13,268 nucleotides of DNA, from contig DATDXW010000038.1 of NCBI GenBank assembly GCA_035289125.1, positions 1 to 13,268 on the forward strand, written 5' to 3'. The translations under genes were made by a program, and so were the position numbers. Within the stretch, counting starts at the first letter, position 1. The number at the start of each line of letters is the position of its first letter. This document shows, piece after piece, positions 5,630-10,349 of the stretch. The notes beneath the pieces are model-generated. The model did no database searches, was not told the DNA's origin, and worked only from the letters and a program-made list of their open reading frames with translations. Source of the DNA: JACQID01 sp035289125. Lineage in GTDB: Archaea; Aenigmatarchaeota; Aenigmatarchaeia; GW2011-AR5.

Positions 5630-6976
5630 TTACCCGAAATACTTTTCGTTGAGGAAAGAAGATAATGCTTTGTTCCGCAGTACGTCTTTCCAGAAGTCCT
5701 CGTCTTCCAGCAGTTCACCCTTGCGGAATGGCTCTGCCATGTGCGAGGGTATTCCCATAGCCGGCAAATCCTTTCGTGCCTTCAGTGACGCCAGCAGAGC
5801 ACGGGCTTCGTTGAACTCGCGCCGCTTCTCGGCGTGCCACTGCTCGCCGTCCACGTAGGGTGGAAAATAGCCAGCCGTGTATTTTTTCACGAATTCGCCT
5901 GCATGTTTTTTCGCGAAGACAAGCGGCCCGTCCATTTTTTTGATGGCGGGCTGTTTCCAGACGTTCAGTTCATAAATAATGTACATGTGCGACTCGTCTG
6001 CAAAAGAGAAGTCGCGGATAATCGAAAAATCGTTTTCCCCGAGAATGGATGCTATGCGGGATGCGGCCTTCTTCAGCTGGGGCAGCAACGTGTCTTCTAT
6101 CACGTCGGGTTTTTTCATTTTCATCGCAAAAAACTTAGTTCCCCTGCTTTTCATGCGTATCTTTTTTTCCGTGTCCAGTACGGTCTGCGTGGGAAAGAAC
6201 GCTTCGGCAGACGGATTGTAGAGAAATTTCTTCGTCGCCTCAACGAGTTTTATGACGTTTTCCGCATTCATGTTTGCCGTCACGTTCCGTTCGGGGTCAA
6301 CGGGGTCCACGATGGCCAGCGGCTCGCCAAACTTTATTTTTCCTATATGCTCGACATCTATTATTACCTGCGGTTTCCATTTCCCAATCTCTCTCAGCAC
6401 AGTTTCGAATTTGCCGTACGCTATCACTAGTAACTCACATGCGTATCCGGATATGCCGTGATGCCCGACGTCGCTGCCGTAGACGCCCGCACCCTTGCAG
6501 AACTGCTTCAAGAGGCGCACTTCGTCGCGAAAGCCTGGCGCCAGCCTGTGCATTACGTAGCGCGTATGAAGCGGCGATCTGTCCACCGCGCTTATTATTT
6601 TGTCGCAGCTCGCTATTTTGTAGCACGGCACGCAGTCAACAGCAAAGCCGTCAGCCCTTATCCGCAGGTAAGGATGCTCTGCGTATTTCACCACGGGCAC
6701 TCCCTGTATCTTCCGCGCTATCTCTTTCGCAGCACCCATGCCTTTGAGTTCCAAGTCTTTCCGTGAAAGCGAAGGTGGAAAAAGCAGGAACATATCCACG
6801 TCGTGGTCGCCTTTCAGCCAGGTTTTCTTGCCCAGCGAGCCGCAAAGCTCCGCTTCCATGTTCAGTTCGTTGCACGCTTCCATGAGCTTCAATACGAATT
6901 CTTCCGTTCTTCTTTCCTCCTGCAGGTCCGGCTTTATCTTCCGTAGCACGTCCTGCCGTATGGTGCGGAGAGTCAT
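5630..6976 (-). CDS. cca: CCA-adding tRNA nucleotidyltransferase, archaeal class I
   Basis: This enzyme adds or repairs the 3' CCA end of tRNA without a template. The chosen start gives 448 residues, close to the archaeal norm. The nucleotidyltransferase core is clear: CGSLGKKTWLKGDHDVDMF at about 45-63, with catalytic D59 and D61, and the third carboxylate D114 in VDCVPCYK. Further archaeal CCA signatures are DRSPLHTRYV and HHGISGYACELLVIAYG, followed by the C-terminal PAP-like and RNA-binding regions. An upstream in-frame ATG at 7063 is rejected: it would add 29 residues of unlike sequence and run into the helicase gene. The ATG at 6976 lies 25 bases from a TATA-like element. Confidence 0.95.
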   Translation of the reverse strand: MTLRTIRQDVLRKIKPDLQEERRTEEFVLKLMEACNELNMEAELCGSLGKKTWLKGDHDVDMFLLFPPSLSRKDLELKGMGAAKEIARKIQGVPVVKYAEHPYLRIRADGFAVDCVPCYKIASCDKIISAVDRSPLHTRYVMHRLAPGFRDEVRLLKQFCKGAGVYGSDVGHHGISGYACELLVIAYGKFETVLREIGKWKPQVIIDVEHIGKIKFGEPLAIVDPVDPERNVTANMNAENVIKLVEATKKFLYNPSAEAFFPTQTVLDTEKKIRMKSRGTKFFAMKMKKPDVIEDTLLPQLKKAASRIASILGENDFSIIRDFSFADESHMYIIYELNVWKQPAIKKMDGPLVFAKKHAGEFVKKYTAGYFPPYVDGEQWHAEKRREFNEARALLASLKARKDLPAMGIPSHMAEPFRKGELLEDEDFWKDVLRNKALSSFLNEKYFG

Positions 6977-7028
6977 AAGTATAATTATGAGCAGGGATGC
7001 TTTAAGCTTCTGGCTCCTTAAAATGCGT
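6977..7028. promoter_or_regulatory. Divergent promoter region between cca and the helicase gene
   Basis: This 52-base interval separates two divergent starts. GCTTTAAGC at 6999-7007 is nearly symmetric, so it reads as a TATA-like element on both strands. Its TTTAA core (7001-7005) is 25-29 bases from the cca ATG at 6976 and 24-28 bases from the helicase ATG at 7029. A second AT-rich string, ATAAGTATAATTAT at 6975-6988, could be an alternative element for the helicase. Confidence 0.45.
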
Positions 7029-8531
7029 ATGGAGTACGTTTCCCATCCATGGATAGCGCCCAATGCGATAGAGAAGCGGTCTTATCAGGAGCATATAGTG
7101 GCTTCCGCTATAGGCGGCAACACGCTTGTTGTGTTGCCGACGGGCATGGGCAAGACGCCCATAGCGGCGTTGGTCGCGGCTTACTGCCTTGAGAAACGAA
7201 AGGGGAAGATAATGTTCCTTGCGCCCACGCGCCCGCTGGTGGCGCAGCATCTGAAGACTTTCAGCCGCTGCATGCGCGCCGGGCTGGAGATGGCTTCTCT
7301 TACCGGATTAACGCCCCCGGGCGAGCGGCGGGAGATATACGCGAAGAGCGATGTCATATTCTCCACACCCCAGACAATAGAAAACGACCTGTCTTCCGGC
7401 GTGTTGTCGCTTCACGGCTACTCTTTGTGCATTTTCGACGAGGCACATCGCGCCGTTGGCAATTACGCGTATACGCGGGTAGCCGAGGCATTCTCTCATG
7501 GTGGGATCATACTTGCGCTTACCGCGTCGCCCGGCGCCGATCGCAGCAAAATAGATGAAGTGAAAAGGCTTCTGAAAATAAAAAACGTGGAAATACGCTC
7601 GCGCGAGGACGAGGATGTGAAGCCGTACGTGCAGGAAATGACGCAAGAGTACCGCGAGGTGGCGCTGACAAAAGCAATGGAATCACTGCGCTCTTATCTC
7701 ACTGCAGTGAAAGACATCAGGATGAAAAAGCTCATGTCTTGGGGCATAGTGAAGAGCCCCATTCTGGGCAAAGTGCAGATACTGAAACTGCAGGAAGAGT
7801 TGTCAAAGAGCGAGAGCAGTTACAGGTTCATAGCGATGTCCACGCTTGCGGAGGTTCTCAAAGTCGACCATGCGATTCTGCTGCTGGAAACGCAGACGAT
7901 ATATGCGCTCAGGAAATATTTTGACCGCTTGGTGATGCAGAGCACACGTGCAGTGGAACGGCTGCTAAAGGACGACGCAATGCGCAGCGCAATGCGCCTG
8001 ACCGTGGAGCTAAGTGAAGAAGGGAAGGAACATCCGAAGATAGATAAATTAAAGGAAATCGTTGCGGAAGAGTTGTCAAAAGACAGGGACGCGCGGATAA
8101 TGGTCTTTGTGCAATTCCGGGATAGCATAGAAAAAATATGCAGCGAGCTCAAAAATGTCAAAGGCGCAGTCCCTGTCCAGTTCATTGGGCAGGCAAAGAA
8201 ATCCGGCTCAGGACTGAGCCAGAAAGAGCAGATACAGATATTGAACGAATTCAGCATGGGTTTTTACAACGTGCTCGTTGCCAGTTCGGTCGGCGAAGAG
8301 GGGCTGGACATTGCGGAAACAGGCGTCGTCGTGTTTTACGAGCCGACGCCATCTGCCATCCGCCGCATTCAGCGTTCCGGGCGCACCGCACGGACGAAAG
8401 AGGGAAAGGTTATTTTTCTCGTAACGAAAGGCACGCGCGACGAAGCGTATCACTGGGCGGGATATCAGAAAGAGAAACGCATGAAAAAAATATTATACGG
8501 GCTTTCCGGCTCGTTGAAGAGGTACGGATGA
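7029..8531 (+). CDS. hef: Hef-type superfamily 2 DNA helicase (FANCM/Hef helicase half)
   Basis: This matches the helicase half of the euryarchaeal fork-repair protein Hef, a relative of FANCM. From ATG 7029 it has 500 residues. RecA domain 1 has the Walker A motif LPTGMGKT (36-43), APTRPL (65-70), STPQT, DEAH (137-140) and TASPG (165-169). A long helical insert (about 200-330) fits the Hef thumb-like domain. RecA domain 2 has HPKIDKL, FVQFRDS, VASSVGEEGLDI and QRSGRTAR (448-455). The start is uncertain: 7029 gives the usual Hef-like N-terminus MEYVSHPWI and suits the TATA spacing, while 7023 and 6987 are in-frame alternatives. It stops right after the helicase fold, without the nuclease that Hef normally carries; that is the next gene. 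Confidence 0.92.
   Translation: MEYVSHPWIAPNAIEKRSYQEHIVASAIGGNTLVVLPTGMGKTPIAALVAAYCLEKRKGKIMFLAPTRPLVAQHLKTFSRCMRAGLEMASLTGLTPPGERREIYAKSDVIFSTPQTIENDLSSGVLSLHGYSLCIFDEAHRAVGNYAYTRVAEAFSHGGIILALTASPGADRSKIDEVKRLLKIKNVEIRSREDEDVKPYVQEMTQEYREVALTKAMESLRSYLTAVKDIRMKKLMSWGIVKSPILGKVQILKLQEELSKSESSYRFIAMSTLAEVLKVDHAILLLETQTIYALRKYFDRLVMQSTRAVERLLKDDAMRSAMRLTVELSEEGKEHPKIDKLKEIVAEELSKDRDARIMVFVQFRDSIEKICSELKNVKGAVPVQFIGQAKKSGSGLSQKEQIQILNEFSMGFYNVLVASSVGEEGLDIAETGVVVFYEPTPSAIRRIQRSGRTARTKEGKVIFLVTKGTRDEAYHWAGYQKEKRMKKILYGLSGSLKRYG
8519..8523 (+). promoter_or_regulatory. Ribosome binding site of the XPF-like nuclease gene
   Basis: GAGGT lies nine bases before the ATG at 8533 and inside the end of the helicase gene. 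Its presence argues that the nuclease is translated as a separate protein rather than being a frameshifted Hef tail. Confidence 0.5.
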
Positions 8532-8532
8532 C

Positions 8533-9195
8533 ATGGAAGACGGCGTGATAATATACGCAGACGTTCATGAAACGTCAAGCAACATCGCCCACATGCTTTC
8601 CAACAAATGCATGGTTATAGAGAAAGCCATGGCAGTGGGCGATTATCAGCTTAGCTCGCGCGTTGCGGCTGAAAGGAAGACTGTCCCGGATTTCATCGCG
8701 AGCATAATGGACGGGCGCCTCTTCCGTCAGTTGCACGAGCTAAAGGAAGAGTTTGACGTTCCCGTGCTCGTGATAGAAGGCGAGAGCCTTTTCAGCAGCG
8801 AAGGAATACATCCCAACGCGCTCCGCGGCGCGCTTGCTTCCGTGATAACCGACATAGGGGCATATGTCGTCTGGACGCGCAATGCCAGCGAAACAGCGGA
8901 GATGCTCTTCGCCATCGCGAAGCGGGAGCAGATAAAAGAAGGCGGCAGTATAACTGTCAGAGGCAAGCGGAAGTTCCGCTCGGAGAACCAGATGCAGGAA
9001 TTCCTACTATCAGGACTGCCGAAAATATCCACAGCCAAAGCGAAGGCCCTCTTAAAGCACTTCGGCACGCCGTTGCGCGTCTTGAGCGCCAGCGAGGAAG
9101 AGCTTATGCAAGTAAAGGGCGTGGGCAAGACACTGGCGAAGTCAATACGCCTGCTTCTTGACAAAAAATACGAGAAATCAATCCTTGAGGATTAG
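8533..9195 (+). CDS. xpf: XPF/ERCC4-family structure-specific endonuclease with tandem HhH (Hef nuclease half)
   Basis: This is a predicted flap/fork endonuclease for DNA repair. The 220-residue protein has an ERCC4 nuclease domain (about 5-135) with GDY at 36-38 and the catalytic ERKxxxD (E47-R48-K49, D53). Hef-like stretches follow: DGRLFRQL, VLVIEGESLF, HPNALRGALASVITD and AIAKREQ. A two-HhH DNA-binding domain closes it (GLPKIS at 161-166, VKGVG at 194-198). The first active-site motif, normally DxRE, reads D10-V-H12-E13, so the Arg is replaced by His. The ATG follows the helicase stop by one base in another frame (TGACATG), pointing to an operon and probably an interacting pair. The length resembles stand-alone crenarchaeal XPF. 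Confidence 0.92.
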   Translation: MEDGVIIYADVHETSSNIAHMLSNKCMVIEKAMAVGDYQLSSRVAAERKTVPDFIASIMDGRLFRQLHELKEEFDVPVLVIEGESLFSSEGIHPNALRGALASVITDIGAYVVWTRNASETAEMLFAIAKREQIKEGGSITVRGKRKFRSENQMQEFLLSGLPKISTAKAKALLKHFGTPLRVLSASEEELMQVKGVGKTLAKSIRLLLDKKYEKSILED

Positions 9196-9502
9196 AATAA
9201 AAAGGGAGCGCGGATATAATCTTGGTGATACATTGGGAAGGGAGGAAATAAAGGGGCATATAATATCATTATTCGTGATAGCTGCGGGCATATGGATAGT
9301 CATGCAGTTGGGCAAATCTTACGTGTCCTCAACGAATTTGCCCGGCATTCCCACAGGGCTCGGCATATCCATTGACTCAATAGGGACTCTGATGCTCTAC
9401 GGCACGGGCGCGCTGCTGGCGCTGCTTCTCGTAGCGTACGTGCTCTCTAAACCGGAGAAACCCCCCGGAACAGAAGCATCCACACAAGCCCGGCAACGAT
9501 GA
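9158..9502 (+). CDS. Small membrane protein, two predicted TM segments, unknown function
   Basis: This protein is not recognised. From ATG 9158 it is 114 residues. A basic N-terminal stretch is followed by TM segment 1 (HIISLFVIAAGIWIVMQL), a short polar loop rich in Gly/Ser/Pro, and TM segment 2 (LMLYGTGALLALLLVAYVL). A short hydrophilic tail (SKPEKPPGTEAS) ends it. The start is doubtful because ATG 9158 lies inside the nuclease gene without an SD. TTG 9233, preceded by GGTGAT at 9224-9229, would remove 25 residues and keep both TM segments. The 3' end overlaps the opposing small gene by 56 bases. It may be cotranscribed with the helicase/nuclease pair, but nothing ties it to repair. Confidence 0.6.
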   Translation: MTKNTRNQSLRIRIKRERGYNLGDTLGREEIKGHIISLFVIAAGIWIVMQLGKSYVSSTNLPGIPTGLGISIDSIGTLMLYGTGALLALLLVAYVLSKPEKPPGTEASTQARQR

Positions 9503-9614
9503 AGCTCACGATGCCGCCGGCTATGCGAAGGAGCTTGTGGTCCATCGCGTTGAACTCCTCTTTTGCTTGCGTTATGAACAATTCCACGATTCCCAGAACG
9601 TCTTTGAAGGACAT
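9447..9614 (-). CDS. Single-TM small protein (55 residues), unknown function
   Basis: This protein is not recognised. The product has an amphipathic, acidic N-terminal half (MSFKDVLGIVELFITQAKEE) and one TM segment near the C-terminus (GGIVSFIVAGLVWMLLF). The ATG at 9614 is chosen over one at 9632. The later ATG sits 18-32 bases from a strong TATA-like element (9633-9645), consistent with a leaderless message, and the first six residues of the longer form would fall within the promoter. Its last 56 bases overlap the 3' end of the plus-strand two-TM gene. The clear promoter makes this small gene more credible than its size alone would. Confidence 0.6.
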   Translation of the reverse strand: MSFKDVLGIVELFITQAKEEFNAMDHKLLRIAGGIVSFIVAGLVWMLLFRGVSPV

Positions 9615-9621
9615 AATAAGA

Positions 9622-9645
9622 ATTGGCGCCAATATATATAAGATT
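9622..9645 (-). promoter_or_regulatory. TATA-like element with adjoining 12-bp palindrome (candidate operator)
   Basis: On the minus strand an A-rich stretch is followed by CTTATATATATT (TATA-like) about 26 bases before the ATG at 9614. Directly downstream and overlapping its edge is ATTGGCGCCAAT (9622-9633), a perfect 12-bp palindrome. A dyad between the TATA box and the start site is a usual place for archaeal repressors to bind. The regulator is unknown. Confidence 0.55.
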
Positions 9646-9665
9646 TTCCGGCACAGCAGTTCGCT

Positions 9666-10349
9666 TTAGTTGAACAGTCCTTCACTCTTTCCCGCCATCC
9701 TGAAAGCATAGAAAAGAAACGCCGCCAGCACGAAAATCGCCGCGCCGACAAGCATCACCAGGTCAATGTTCGCGGGCGGGCTTATGCCCGTTCCGTTTGT
9801 CAATCCGGTGTTCACGGCTGTTGCATCGTCAGTCGTATCATTTTCACTTCCGGGCGAAACATGCTGGGAACAGTCCGCCTTGCAGAAAATATCGTCTTCT
9901 CCATATTGCGGTTCGCAGACGCCGTTCAGGTTGCATTCAACGAGCGTGGACAACACGTTTGAGTAAAACACGTCGCTTTCCGTTCTTACAGTGGTCGGAG
10001 AGAAAAGATAGTAGCCGACATTGTTGGGTTTTATCGTGTAAGTGACTGTCTTCTGCGAGTTAGCGTCAATCTGGAGAGTCCATGCGAAATACGGCGGCAG
10101 GGCAACCAGCACGCCTTCCGTATTTACAGGCGAAACAATCTGGGGCGATATGGCTTGCGCGTTTCCCAAGGCTTCCCGCACGTCGGCTGTTACCGGAGTT
10201 CCCATGTCATTGGCAACGGTTATGGAAACGTTCAAAGTATTGCCGAATTTTATGCTGGCAGGAGCCTCTTTCGTCACGACTACGTTCTGGGCAAAAGCGG
10301 CGGAAATAACCGTTAGCAATATGAGCGCGAAACAAGTCTTGTTCAGCAT
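9666..10349 (-). CDS. Secreted, membrane-anchored surface protein with Ig-like domain and C-terminal TM
   Basis: This is a predicted extracellular protein held by a C-terminal anchor. From ATG 10349 it has 227 residues. It has a signal peptide (MLNKTCFALILLTVISAAFA, cleavage before Gln21) and a beta-rich region at about 25-135 that looks like a CARDB/Ig-type fold (KFGNTLNVSITVAND). A four-Cys motif at C139-C160 (CNLNGVCEP, then DIFCKADC) resembles Cys motifs in other archaeal surface proteins. A Thr/Asn-rich spacer with possible glycosylation sites leads to a TM segment at about 196-216 and a short tail. ATG 10349 is chosen over 10376 because GAGGTG sits five bases upstream and the signal peptide starts there. 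It overlaps the large upstream gene by seven bases, so the two are probably translated together. Function is unknown. Confidence 0.8.
   Translation of the reverse strand: MLNKTCFALILLTVISAAFAQNVVVTKEAPASIKFGNTLNVSITVANDMGTPVTADVREALGNAQAISPQIVSPVNTEGVLVALPPYFAWTLQIDANSQKTVTYTIKPNNVGYYLFSPTTVRTESDVFYSNVLSTLVECNLNGVCEPQYGEDDIFCKADCSQHVSPGSENDTTDDATAVNTGLTNGTGISPPANIDLVMLVGAAIFVLAAFLFYAFRMAGKSEGLFN

Noticed and set aside
5834..6747. Several long plus-strand open frames opposite cca
   Set aside because: They are antisense shadows of the well-supported cca gene and have composition unlike real proteins (runs of Arg, Cys and aromatic residues).
8500..8560. Programmed frameshift joining the helicase and nuclease into one Hef
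   Set aside because: No slippery heptamer or downstream structure is seen at the junction, while an SD-like GAGGT and an ATG directly after the stop fit separate translation.
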